NCBI GenBank assembly: GCA_963803265.1
Contig: CAWDLZ010000005.1
Coordinates: 134,179-198,178 of the forward strand
Direction: 5' to 3'
DNA length: 64,000 nt
From: CAIKMD01 sp963803265
GTDB lineage: Bacteria; Pseudomonadota; Alphaproteobacteria; ATCC43930; CGMCC-115725
This document shows positions 39,901 through 48,157 of this stretch, piece after piece. How positions within the stretch are numbered: position 1 is the first letter of the stretch; the number at the start of each line of letters is the position of its first letter. The position numbers were made by a program, and so were the translations under genes. A model generated the notes under the pieces. It searched no databases. It had not been told where the DNA came from and saw only the letters and a program-made list of their open reading frames with translations.

Positions 39901-40066
39901 GATCGGCGCCGTAATAGGTCGTCGTGACCGTGACCACCGCGTTCTCGGTTTTCGGAAATTGCAGGATCGGCAGCGAGGCGCCGGCGCGCAGGCCCAACAC
40001 CAGGATCATCAGGCTGAGGACGGTGGCGAGGACCGGCCGGCGGACGAAGATGTCGGTAAAGTTCAT
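36998..40066 (-). CDS. RND efflux pump, inner-membrane permease
   Basis: A 1022-residue proton-driven resistance-nodulation-division pump (HAE1 type, MexF/MdtB-like). NFTDIFVRRPVLATVLSLMI is the first membrane segment; two large periplasmic loops follow, and the TM4 motif GLVVDDAIIIVENVNRHLDE carries the paired aspartates of the proton relay. The second half has the matching region EVGLVTLMGLISKHGILIVE. It is the last gene of a three-gene operon, 11 bases after the adaptor. Substrates are unknown. No frame break in 3 kb. Confidence 0.93.
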   Translation of the reverse strand: MNFTDIFVRRPVLATVLSLMILVLGLRAGASLPILQFPKTENAVVTVTTTYYGADPDVVAGFITTPLENAIAQADGIDYMTSTSQSSTSTITVNLRLNYDPDKALTEITSKVSSVVNQLPPGAQQPVLSIKIGQTFDALYIGFKSDVLAQNEITDYLVRVVQPKLQAVAGVQTAELVGGENFALRAWLDPEKMAAYGVTAADVSQALASNDYIAGLGNTKGQMVQVNLTASTNLHSVDEFKKLVVKQANAAVIRLEDVANVTLGADSYESQVEFDGQKAVYVGIEVAPAANLLDVVKGVYRVLPDIRSQLPQGLVAQVIYDSTDFVNSSIYEVERTLAEAMVIVILVVFAFLGSWRSVVIPAIAIPLSLIGTLMMMLIFGFTINLLTLLAMVLAIGLVVDDAIIIVENVNRHLDEGLSPVAAAIQAARELGGPIVAMTVVLVSVYVPIGFQKGLTGALFTEFAFTLVGAVTVSAVVALTLSPMMCSRLLKHREAAAAGWQDRFTIFIDRNFARLRRGYGRWLSGSLDALPVTIVFGLIVLGSVYFLYAGAKSELAPIEDQGFIIAQETPAPDATLQQRLLYTQQLYGLFSAYPEMQHIFAIDAPGISLTGLALKPWDERARTTNEIQPVLQQQINNSVAGVRAVVFQPPPLPGAFGLPVEFVIVTTEPFERLNEVAQDFLRQAVATGEFFFLDTDLKIDQPQTSVVIDRDKTAQLGLTMSDVGGSLAWALGGGYVNYFSLGGRSYKVIPQVEQVSRLNAQQLLGYYIRNSAGSAIPLSTVASIATTTVPESLNHFQQLNAATVQGVAAPGISQGEALATLDGLARRILPQGYAVDYGGQSRQFVQELSGFLATFAFALIIIFLALAALFESFRDPFIILVSVPMSIAGALVFISLGVGGATLNIYTEVGLVTLMGLISKHGILIVEFANALQRSGRSKREAIEAAAQIRLRPILMTTAAMVLGVLPLLAASGAGAISRFDMGLVIAAGIAIGTAFTLFVVPAVYLLVAADRSHERAEAATGG

Positions 40067-40077
40067 CTCGGGCGCGC

Positions 40078-41208
40078 CTATTGCTCGGACGGCGTGGGAT
40101 TGGGATCGTTCGAGGGTTGGACGGTATTGTCGATCTTGATGGGCGAGCCGTTGCGCAGCTTCATCTGGCCGCTGGTGACCACGTTTTGCCCGACCTCGAC
40201 GCCCTTCAGCACCGCGACCTGATCGCCGCGCGTGTCGCCGGTTGTGACGAAGTTCTGGCGCGCCGTCAGGATCGGCTTGCCGGCGGCATCCTTGGCGGTG
40301 TCGTCGACCAGATAGACCGTGCTGCCGTAAGGATTGAAGGTGATCGCCGATTGCGGCAGCGTGACGTAGCGTTCGGGCGCGCCCACCGCGATCGCGACGG
40401 TCGCGAACATCCCCGGCAGCAGGCGATGATCCGGATTGCCGAGACTGGCGCGGACCTGGACGTTCCGCGTGGTGGTATCGACCGCGGAATTGATCGCGAT
40501 GAGGGTGCCGGGAAACTCCTGGCCCGGGTAGGTATCGACCGTCACCGCGACCTTCTGGCCGACCGCGATTTGCGAGAGCGCCTGCTGCGGCAAGGTGAAG
40601 TCGACATAGATCGGATCGAGCGCCTGGAGCGTGACGATCATGGTGCCCGGCGCAAGATATTGGCCGACATCGACCTGGCGGATGCCGAGCTTGCCCGCAA
40701 AGGGCGCGCGGATGGTCTTGTAATCGACGGTCGCCTGCTGCTCGGCGACCTGCGCGTCGGCGGCTTTCGCGTTCTGCTCGTCGGTGTCGACGGTTTGCTG
40801 GCTGACGGCCTGCGCCTGAAGCTGGCGTAAGTCGCGCGCGTAGGTGATCCGCGCCAGCGCGGCGCTTGCTTCGAGCGAGGCGAGCTTCGCGAGGTCGTCG
40901 GCCTGCTGCAACTCCAGCAGCACGGCGCCCTCCGGCACCTCGACGCCCGAGTCGAAATGAATGGCGGCGACGATGCCGCCCACTTGCGCGCTCAAATCGG
41001 CGCCGCGCACCGCCCTCAGGCTGCCGATCGCGGTGAGGCGCGCCTGCCAGTCCGAGGCGACCGCGGGGCTGGCCGACACGGTCTGCACCGGCGCCGTTTG
41101 CGTCGCGATGAAGCGCTTGATCATGGTTGCGCGAAAGGCCTCGAAGCCGAAAATCCCCGCCAGGACGACGCCGGTCAGGACCAGCATGGCGATCATGCGC
41201 TTGGCCAA
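40078..41208 (-). CDS. RND efflux periplasmic adaptor (membrane fusion protein)
   Basis: A 376-residue HlyD/AcrA-type adaptor that bridges pump and outer-membrane factor. One N-terminal membrane anchor (AMLVLTGVVLAGIFGF), a lipoyl-like half-motif (QVGGIVAAIHFDSGVEVPEG), an alpha-hairpin (QAQAVSQQTVDTDEQNAKA) and a beta-barrel (PYGSTVYLVDD) are visible. There is no lipobox, so it is membrane-anchored rather than lipidated. It follows the outer-membrane factor by 16 bases. Frame intact. Confidence 0.93.
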   Translation of the reverse strand: MAKRMIAMLVLTGVVLAGIFGFEAFRATMIKRFIATQTAPVQTVSASPAVASDWQARLTAIGSLRAVRGADLSAQVGGIVAAIHFDSGVEVPEGAVLLELQQADDLAKLASLEASAALARITYARDLRQLQAQAVSQQTVDTDEQNAKAADAQVAEQQATVDYKTIRAPFAGKLGIRQVDVGQYLAPGTMIVTLQALDPIYVDFTLPQQALSQIAVGQKVAVTVDTYPGQEFPGTLIAINSAVDTTTRNVQVRASLGNPDHRLLPGMFATVAIAVGAPERYVTLPQSAITFNPYGSTVYLVDDTAKDAAGKPILTARQNFVTTGDTRGDQVAVLKGVEVGQNVVTSGQMKLRNGSPIKIDNTVQPSNDPNPTPSEQ

Positions 41209-41224
41209 GTGCCCGCTCCTTTAC

Positions 41225-42710
41225 TTACTTGGGCTCGTCGCCTGCCGCGGCGACGTCGCTCCGGTTCCACCAGCCGCCGCCCAGCGCCTGGAACAAGGCC
41301 GCCGTGTCCGCGAAGCGATTGCCCTGGGCGATCGCGAGATTGACATGCGCCTGCTGATAGGTGGTCTCGGCATCGAGCAGGGTCGAATAATTGACCGCGC
41401 CGATCTGGTATTGGCTGCGCGTGATCTCGAGATTGGCGGCGGCCGAGCTTTCCGCCGCGACCTGGGCCGCCAAGGCATCGGCATCCGATTGGAGCGCGCG
41501 CAGCGCATCGGCGACGTTCTGGAACGCGGCGATGACGGTGGCGCGGTACTGCGCCGCCGCGGCGTCGAGCGCCGCCTCGGCCGCGCGCTTCTCGTGCAGC
41601 AATTCGCCGCCCTTGAAGATCGGCTGCAGCACGCCGACGCCGAGGCTCCACGTGCCGGGGCCGGTCAACAGATTGCCGATCTGGGTCACGTCGTTGCCCA
41701 AGGCGGCGGTTAGCGTGAGCTGCGGCAGCATATTGGCGATGGCGACGCCGACTTCGGCGCTTGCCGCGTGAAGCTGCGCCGCCGAGGCCTGGATGTCGGG
41801 CCGTTGCGCGACCAGAGCGGACGGCAAGCTCAGCGGCAGCTCTTGCGGGAGTTGCAGTTGGGCGAGATCGAAAGTCTCGCTGATCGCCTGGCTCGGCAGG
41901 CGGCCGGCGAGCGCGCCGAGCAGAATGCGCTGCTGCGCCAGCTGCTTTTGCAGATTGGGAATGGTCGCCTGAGTCTGCGGCAAGGGTCGCCTGCTGCGCC
42001 AGCACCGCGGCGCGCGCCACGCCGCCCAGCTCGAGCTGCTTTTGCAGCACGCCGAGCTGCTGGCTTTGCGCGTCGATGATGTCCTGGGTCGCGGCGATTT
42101 GCGCGCGCAGCGAGGCTTCCTCGATCGCGGCGGCAACGACATTCGAGGTCAGCGTCAAATCGGCGGCCTCGAGCTCGAAGCGCTGGTACTCGGCTTGCGC
42201 CTCGGCCGATTCGAGCTGCCGCCGCGCGCCGCCGAACACGTTGACGTCGTAGGAGACGTTGAGCGACGCCGTCGTCAGCGAGAAGATCGAGGTAGAGTTC
42301 GGCTGGTCCTGCACCGCGCCAGAAGTTTTCTGCCGGGTGTCGGAGAAATTTCCGCTCACGGCGGGAAACAGCACCCCGCCTTCCGCGGCCGCGTTTTCCT
42401 TGGCCTGGCGCAGCGTCGCCTGCGCCGCTTCGAGCGTCGGGTTGAATTTGAGCGCCTCGGCGATGAGCGCGTCGAGCGGCTCGGAATGAAAGAGCGTCCA
42501 CCACTCGCCCGGAATATTGGCGCCGGCGGCGAAATGCTGCGCCTCGCCGCCCGCCACAGCGGCCGAAGCGGTCGGGGCCAGCGAAGTTTCGGGCGTATAG
42601 CCCGCCCCCGGCGGCGCGGCGGGCTGGGTGAAATCCGGCCCGACCGCGCACGCGGCCAAGACAAGCGCCGCGGCCGTGACCGCACCATGATGGGGCTTCC
42701 GATCCGTCAC
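41225..42710 (-). CDS. RND efflux outer-membrane lipoprotein (NodT/OprM family), one frame break
   Basis: First gene of the efflux operon. The start is GTG (GTGACGGATCGGAAG). The signal ends in the lipobox LVLAACAVGP, so Cys is lipidated. Next come VGPDFTQPAAPPGAGY and repeated alpha-barrel segments such as LNVSYDVNVFGGARRQLESA and its second-half counterpart TWSLGVGVLQPIFKGGELLH. A +1 insertion at about 41978-41981 splits the frame; corrected length is about 494 residues. Confidence 0.9.
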
Positions 42711-42873
42711 GGCTGGGCGCGGGCTCCGCTAGGGGAAATGGGGCAGGTTCTTGCCGGAAAACGCCCTCGCGGTCAAATCGCCGCGGGCGGCGTCGGGCTC
42801 CTGGCGATGGATAAACGGCGCGCCGCGATGCAAGATATGCGCGCAACCTCCCGAGCCCCAGGCAGTACAAGCG

Positions 42874-44055
42874 ATGCGCACCAAATCGAAAAAGCCCGAC
42901 ACGTTGCTTGCCCATGCCGGCCGCGATCCCGAGCATAATTTCGGCGTGGTCAACCCGCCGGTTTACCACGCCTCGACGATCATCCATCGCACCGTCGCGG
43001 AATACGAGGCGGCCGGCAAGAATCGCTATAATCAGGTCACCTATGGGCGGCACGGCACGCCGACCAGCTTCGCGCTCGAAGAGGCGGTGGCGCTCGTCGA
43101 GGGCGGCTATCGCGCGGTCGCGTTCTGCTCGGGCGCGGCGGCGTGCTTTGCCTCGATCCTCGCTTACGTCGCCGCGGGCGATCATCTCCTGATGGTGGAT
43201 TCGGTGTACGGCCCGGTGCGCGGCTTCTGCACCGGCTTCCTCGCCCGTTTCGGGGTCGAGACCACCTTCTACGATCCGCTGATCGGCGCCGGGATCGCCG
43301 CGCTGATCCGGCCCCGCACCAAGATCGTCTATCTCGAAAGCCCGGGCTCGCTGACTTTCGAGGTCCAGGACGTGCCCGCGATCGTAGCCGTCGCCAAGGC
43401 GCGCGGCGTCACGACGATGCTCGACAACACTTGGGCCGCGCCGATGTTTCTGAAGCCGCTCGCCTTGGGCGTCGATGTCGATATCATCTCCGCGACCAAA
43501 TACATCGTCGGCCATTCCGACGCGATGATGGGCATCGCGGTGTGCACCGAGAAAAGCTTCCTGCCGGTGCGCAACGCCGCGACCGAGATCGGCAATTCCG
43601 CCGCGCCCGACGATTGCTATCTCGCCCTCAGGGGCTTGCGCAGCGCCGGCGTGCGGATGCGCCAGCACCAGCGCCAGGGGCTCGCGCTCGCGGGCTATCT
43701 CGCGGAGCGCCCCGAGGTGGAGCGCGTCCTCTACCCTGCCCTGCCCGGCGATCCCGGCCATGAGCTTTGGCGGCGCGATTTCACCGGCGCGAGCGGCTTG
43801 TTCGGCGTGGTGCTGAAAAAGGGAACGCCAAAGAAGGCGGTCGATGCGATACTCGACGGGCTGGAGCTTTACGGCATGGGCGCATCCTGGGGCGGGTTCG
43901 AAAGCCTGATCCTGCCGACCCATCCCGAGCGCTTGCGGACGGCGTGCGGCTGGGACAGCGGACCGTGCCTCCGCATCCATGCCGGGCTCGAGGATATCGA
44001 CGATCTGATCGCCGATCTCGAGCGCGGATTCGATCGGCTCAACGCCGCGCGCTGA
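42874..44055 (+). CDS. metC: Cystathionine beta-lyase-like PLP enzyme
   Basis: A 393-residue Cys/Met-metabolism PLP enzyme. NPPVYHASTIIHRTVAEYE and the pyridoxal lysine in ISATKYIVGHSDAMMG (Lys 209) are diagnostic, and NQVTYGRHGTPTSFALEEA is the substrate-loop region of the beta-lyase branch. Expected reaction: cystathionine to homocysteine, pyruvate and ammonia; a gamma-lyase or cysteine desulfhydrase role is possible. modB starts only six bases downstream, so it probably shares the modBC transcript. Frame intact. Confidence 0.88.
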   Translation: MRTKSKKPDTLLAHAGRDPEHNFGVVNPPVYHASTIIHRTVAEYEAAGKNRYNQVTYGRHGTPTSFALEEAVALVEGGYRAVAFCSGAAACFASILAYVAAGDHLLMVDSVYGPVRGFCTGFLARFGVETTFYDPLIGAGIAALIRPRTKIVYLESPGSLTFEVQDVPAIVAVAKARGVTTMLDNTWAAPMFLKPLALGVDVDIISATKYIVGHSDAMMGIAVCTEKSFLPVRNAATEIGNSAAPDDCYLALRGLRSAGVRMRQHQRQGLALAGYLAERPEVERVLYPALPGDPGHELWRRDFTGASGLFGVVLKKGTPKKAVDAILDGLELYGMGASWGGFESLILPTHPERLRTACGWDSGPCLRIHAGLEDIDDLIADLERGFDRLNAAR

Positions 44056-44061
44056 GCCAAA

Positions 44062-44760
44062 ATGTTCTCGCTCTCGCCGCTCGAAACCGTGGCGCTGCTG
44101 CTCAGCCTTCGCGTCGGCATCGTCAGCGTGATCTTCTGCCTCCCGGTGGCGCTCGCCTGCGCCTACCTGCTGTCGCGCTGCGAATTTCCCGGCAAGCTCC
44201 TCTTCGATGGGATCGTACATCTGCCCCTCGTCCTGCCGCCGGTCGCGGTCGGATTCGCGCTGCTGGTGCTGTTCGGCCGCAATGGCGTGATCGGCGCCTT
44301 CCTCTACAACCATCTCGGCTTCACCGTCGCGTTCAACTGGAAGGGCGCGGCGCTGGCCTCGGCGGTGATGGCGTTTCCGCTGATGGTGCGGGCGATGCGT
44401 CTGTCGCTCGACGGCGTCGACCGCCGGCTCGAAGCCGCCGCCCGCAGCCTCGGGGCGACAAGCTGGCGCGCGGCGCTCACCATCACCCTGCCCTTGATGG
44501 CGCCGGGCATCCTGACCGGGGCGATCCTCGCTTTTGCCCGCAGCGTCGGCGAGTTCGGCGCGACGATCACCTTCGTCTCCAACATTCCGGGCGAGACCCG
44601 CACCTTACCGCTTGCGCTTTACGAGCTGACCCAGGTGCCGGGCGGCGAAGCGGGGGCGTGGCGGCTCGCGATCCTTTCCGTGCTGCTGGCGCTGGGCGCG
44701 CTGATCGCCTCGGAGATTCTGGCGCGCCGGCTCGGCCGGCTGGTGCGGGGGCTCGATTGA
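44062..44760 (+). CDS. modB: Molybdate ABC transporter permease
   Basis: A 232-residue inner-membrane permease. LSPLETVALLLSLRVGIVSV opens the family, and the coupling-loop signature RSLGATSWRAALTITLPLM contacts ModC. GEFGATITFVSNIPGETRTL is the conserved ModB end block. Its stop overlaps the modC start. No modA-like binding protein gene is next to it. Frame intact. Confidence 0.93.
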   Translation: MFSLSPLETVALLLSLRVGIVSVIFCLPVALACAYLLSRCEFPGKLLFDGIVHLPLVLPPVAVGFALLVLFGRNGVIGAFLYNHLGFTVAFNWKGAALASAVMAFPLMVRAMRLSLDGVDRRLEAAARSLGATSWRAALTITLPLMAPGILTGAILAFARSVGEFGATITFVSNIPGETRTLPLALYELTQVPGGEAGAWRLAILSVLLALGALIASEILARRLGRLVRGLD

Positions 44761-45875
44761 TCGAGGTCGACATCGACAAGCGCCTCGGCGGCTTCGCCTT
44801 GTCCGCCCGTTTCGCCGCGCCCGATTCCGGGATCACCGCCCTCTTCGGGCGCTCGGGAGCCGGCAAGACCAGCATCGTGAATGCTCTCGCCGGCCTCATG
44901 CGCCCCGACCGCGGCCGTATCGTCGTCGGCGGCGAGGTGCTGTTCGACTCTCAATCCGGCATCGACCTCCCGCCCGAGCGCCGGCACATCGGCTACATCT
45001 TTCAGGAAGGACGCCTGTTTCCGCATTATTCGGTGCGCGGGAATCTGCTTTACGGCGCGAAGCGCGGCGCGGCGCTTGGGGACCTAAGCTTCGATGCGGT
45101 GGTCGCCCTCCTCGGCATCGCCGCCTTGCTCGACCGGCAACCGGCGGCGCTGTCGGGCGGCGAGAAGCAGCGCGTCGCCATCGGCCGCGCGCTGCTGGCG
45201 CGCCCGCGCCTCCTGCTGATGGACGAGCCGCTGGCCGCGCTCGACGCGCCGAGGAAGGGCGAAATCCTGCCCTTCATCGAGCGCTTGCGCGACGAGCTCC
45301 GTTTGCCGATCGTCTATGTCAGCCACGAGATGGACGAGATCATCCGGCTGGCTGATCTGCTGGTGCTGATGAATGACGGCAAGGTCGCCGCGGTCGGCTC
45401 TGTCGAAGAGCTGACCAGCCGCCTCGATCTCTGGCCCCTCACCGGCCGGTACGAGGCCGGCTCGGTCATCCGCACCGTGCTGCGCGGCCACGACACGACC
45501 TATGGCTTGAGCGAGCTCGCCTTCCCGGGCGGACGCTTGCGCGTGACCAGGGTGGCGGCGCCGCTCGGCACCCCGATCCGGGTGCGCATCCGCGCCCGCG
45601 ACGTGGTGCTGGCGACCGAGCGGCCGGCGCATCTCTCGATCCGCAACGCTTTTGCCGGCACGGTCGTCGAGGTGTCGGCGGAAAAGGGGCCGCTCGTCGA
45701 CCTTAGGCTCGACATCGGCGCGGCCGGCCAGCCGGTGATGCTGTGGGCGCGCATCACGCTGCGCGCCTTACAGGAATTGGCGCTCGGCCCCGGCAAGCCG
45801 GTGTTCGCGCTGGTCAAGACCGTGGCGCTCGACCGCCGCAGCTTCGGCCGCTTCGACGAGGACGAGGCGCATTAG
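44757..45875 (+). CDS. modC: Molybdate ABC transporter ATPase
   Basis: A 372-residue ATPase. Walker A is GRSGAGKTS, the signature is LSGGEKQRVAIGRAL and Walker B is LLLMDEPLAALD. The C-terminal TOBE-type domain is seen in VRIRARDVVLATERP. The start is TTG at 44757, overlapping the modB stop (TTGA); it gives the family-typical first residues IEVDIDKRLGGFALSARF. It is convergent with the binding-protein gene at 45886. Frame intact. Confidence 0.93.
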   Translation: MIEVDIDKRLGGFALSARFAAPDSGITALFGRSGAGKTSIVNALAGLMRPDRGRIVVGGEVLFDSQSGIDLPPERRHIGYIFQEGRLFPHYSVRGNLLYGAKRGAALGDLSFDAVVALLGIAALLDRQPAALSGGEKQRVAIGRALLARPRLLLMDEPLAALDAPRKGEILPFIERLRDELRLPIVYVSHEMDEIIRLADLLVLMNDGKVAAVGSVEELTSRLDLWPLTGRYEAGSVIRTVLRGHDTTYGLSELAFPGGRLRVTRVAAPLGTPIRVRIRARDVVLATERPAHLSIRNAFAGTVVEVSAEKGPLVDLRLDIGAAGQPVMLWARITLRALQELALGPGKPVFALVKTVALDRRSFGRFDEDEAH

Positions 45876-45885
45876 CCGCGCGCGG

Positions 45886-46871
45886 TCATTTCGCCGCGTC
45901 CGGCAGGAATTTCTCGGTGTAGAGCGTGCCATGTCGGGCTCGGACGGAAGCAGCTTCAAGTCGACGAAAGACCGCGCGAGAACGGCAAGCGCCTTGGGGT
46001 CGAAGCGCCCGTCATCCGAGAACATGGGCATGACCTGATCATAGACCCGGTCAACGATCTCGGGCGGCACCCGCGTGACTTCCGCGGCTAGCGCCACGGA
46101 AGGCGCCTTGTTCTTGCGCATGAAGGCGATCGTCTCGAACCAGCCGGCGAGGAATTTGCGCAAATCGTCGGGCCGCTCCTTCATCGCCTGGTCGGTGGCG
46201 AAGATGACATGCATGATGAACACGGGAACGATGTCGCCGAACCGCACCAGGATTCGCGCGACACCCTGCTGCTCGAGATTGGTCGCGATAAAGATGTCGT
46301 TGGGCATGCCGACGACCTGGCCGGTGCGCATTGCTGCGATCTGCGACGAATCCGAGCCGAGCCCCACGAGCGTCATGCCGTCCGGTCCCCAGCCCTGCTG
46401 CCGCGACAGCTCGCGCGCGAGCCATTCGGGCACGCCGCCCGGCGCCGAGATCGACAGGGTCGTGCCCCTCAAATCGGCGATCGTCTTGACCGGGCCGTCC
46501 TTCGCGACGATCAGCGCCATGATCGAGGGCGGTCCCGCCATCGCCGCGATTCCGAGCTGGGGCGCGCCTTTTGCGATAAAGGACAGCGCGGGCCCCGAGC
46601 CGAGACCGACATCGATGGCCTCGGCGGTCAGCGCCTGCTGCTGCTTGGCGGCCCCGCCTAAGACGAACTCCTCGACCGCGACGCCGTGCTTGGCGAAAAT
46701 TCCCTCGGCGATGCCGATGTCGAGCGGCACGAAAGAGAACACCTCGGCCTGCGGCTTGCCGACGCGCAGCGTCGCCGCCACGGCCGGCGGCGGCGCGCCG
46801 CCGGCGGCGATGCCGAGAGCGAGAGCCAAGCCCGCAAGGAGCCCGATGCGTGCCCGGCGCTCGCGCCTCAT
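45886..46871 (-). CDS. ABC transporter substrate-binding protein, NMT1/TauA-SsuA type, one frame break
   Basis: A secreted binding protein. It has a basic start (MRRERRAR), a hydrophobic core and an Ala-X-Ala cleavage region near AVAATLRVGK. The fold segments FVPLDIGIAEGIFAKHGV and APGGVPEWLARELSRQQG are typical of nitrate/sulfonate/taurine/pyrimidine-precursor binders. A base is missing at about 45926-45930; adding G gives PDMGTLYTEKFLPDAAK and a TGA at 45886-45888. Corrected length is about 328 residues. No cognate permease or ATPase is adjacent except the convergent modBC. Ligand unknown. Confidence 0.85.
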
Positions 46872-46921
46872 GCCACCCTCCCCCTCGCCTCGGTCGCCCT
46901 CAACCGACCCAACATCGACGG

Positions 46922-47596
46922 TCACAGACGCTCGAAATTCTGGCCCTTGGTCGATTGCACCATGCCGTTGAAGGCCTCGTAGACCTTGGCATAGCTCGGC
47001 CGGGCCTTCATGTTGCCGATCCAGCGCTGGACGTTGGGGAAGGCCGAGAGGTCGCAATGAATGAGCTCGCCCGCTGTGGTGAGCGCGATGCCGAAGTAAT
47101 CGGCGATGGTCGGCTCGGCGCCGCCGAGATAGTGCCGCGTCGGCCCGACCCAATGATCGTTCAGCACCCGCATCCAGAATTTCGACTTCTCCTTGCCCCA
47201 GGCAAGGATCGCCGCCTGCACGGCCGGGTCCGCGCGCTTATGAGTTGGCAGGACTTGGGGATAGACGAAGCCGTAGCCCCAATCGCGATAGAATTGCGAG
47301 TTGAACCAATCCAGCGCCTCGTTGACCCGCGCGCGCGCCTTCAGCTCCTTGGGATAGGCGGGCGATCCGGCCCGCTCGGCGAGATAGCGCAGGATCGACG
47401 CGCTCTCGGTCAGGCGGAAATCGCCGTCCTCGAGCATCGGCACGAGGCGGCTCGGGTTGAGCTTGCCATAGGCCTCGCCGTAATGCTCGCCGGCGAAGAG
47501 GTTGACGATTTGGAGGTCGAGCGGGATGTTGGCGTCGGCGGCGAACTGCACCACCGGGCGGCTCGTGGTAGAAGCCGGATGCATGTAAAGCTTCAT
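46922..47596 (-). CDS. Glutathione S-transferase family protein
   Basis: A 224-residue two-domain protein. The N-terminal thioredoxin-like half reads MKLYMHPASTTSRPVVQFAA, with Pro-Ala-Ser-Thr-Thr-Ser at the glutathione site; RLVPMLEDGDFRLTESASIL is the glutathione-binding loop with the cis-Pro and Glu-Ser. The C-terminal helical domain is complete. A GGGAGG Shine-Dalgarno precedes the ATG at 47596. It resembles theta-class/dichloromethane-dehalogenase-like GSTs, but the substrate is unknown. Confidence 0.9.
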   Translation of the reverse strand: MKLYMHPASTTSRPVVQFAADANIPLDLQIVNLFAGEHYGEAYGKLNPSRLVPMLEDGDFRLTESASILRYLAERAGSPAYPKELKARARVNEALDWFNSQFYRDWGYGFVYPQVLPTHKRADPAVQAAILAWGKEKSKFWMRVLNDHWVGPTRHYLGGAEPTIADYFGIALTTAGELIHCDLSAFPNVQRWIGNMKARPSYAKVYEAFNGMVQSTKGQNFERL

Positions 47597-47803
47597 GATC
47601 GCCTCCCTTGATGACATTCCCCGATTATCGGGAATCCGCGCGAAACCTAGCATTCGGCTCGGCCTACCGAAAGCCAAAAGGCGGCGATGGGCGGCAGGTT
47701 TATCCGCCCCTCCCATCCCGCTTCTTGCCGTCGAAACCGGCGCCCGTCGTAAGACTGGGTTAACTCATCCGAACTAGCATGGCGGCTACGGAGGCCAGCA
47801 CCC

Positions 47804-48151
47804 GTGTCCACGCGCGGAATCATCAGATCGCAGGGCGACCGACCCCGCACCGATATCGGTTGGGCGGAACGCCGCCAGTTCCGCCGCAAGGCGGTCATCT
47901 GGGCGGCCAAGTTGGAGACGCCCAATGGCACGCTCGACTGCATCACTCTCGATCTGTCGCTGGGCGGCGCGAGGCTGCGCATCTCCGAACCGGTCGGCCT
48001 GCTGCAGCAGGTGACGCTCGTCCTCGGCAAGTTCGGCAAGTTCCAGGCTGAAATCGTATGGGTGACCGAGAACGAAATCGGCCTGCAATTCACCGAATCG
48101 CCCGAGGAGGTCGCCGGCCGGTTTGGCAATATCCTGCCCTTCGGCGCCTGA
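47804..48151 (+). CDS. PilZ domain protein (predicted c-di-GMP binder)
   Basis: A 115-residue single PilZ domain. The binding motifs are both present: the basic stretch ERRQFRRKAV (RXXXR type) and DLSLGGARL (D/NXSXXG type). The start is GTG at 47804 with a GGAGG Shine-Dalgarno; a nearby ATG at 47779 is out of frame. It is convergent with the MetE-like gene, six bases away. A target cannot be deduced. Confidence 0.88.
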   Translation: MSTRGIIRSQGDRPRTDIGWAERRQFRRKAVIWAAKLETPNGTLDCITLDLSLGGARLRISEPVGLLQQVTLVLGKFGKFQAEIVWVTENEIGLQFTESPEEVAGRFGNILPFGA

Positions 48152-48157
48152 GGTCCT

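Noticed and set aside
37028..40222. Plus-strand open frame of more than 1000 codons opposite the RND pump
   Set aside because: Antisense shadow of an intact, clearly recognisable pump gene.
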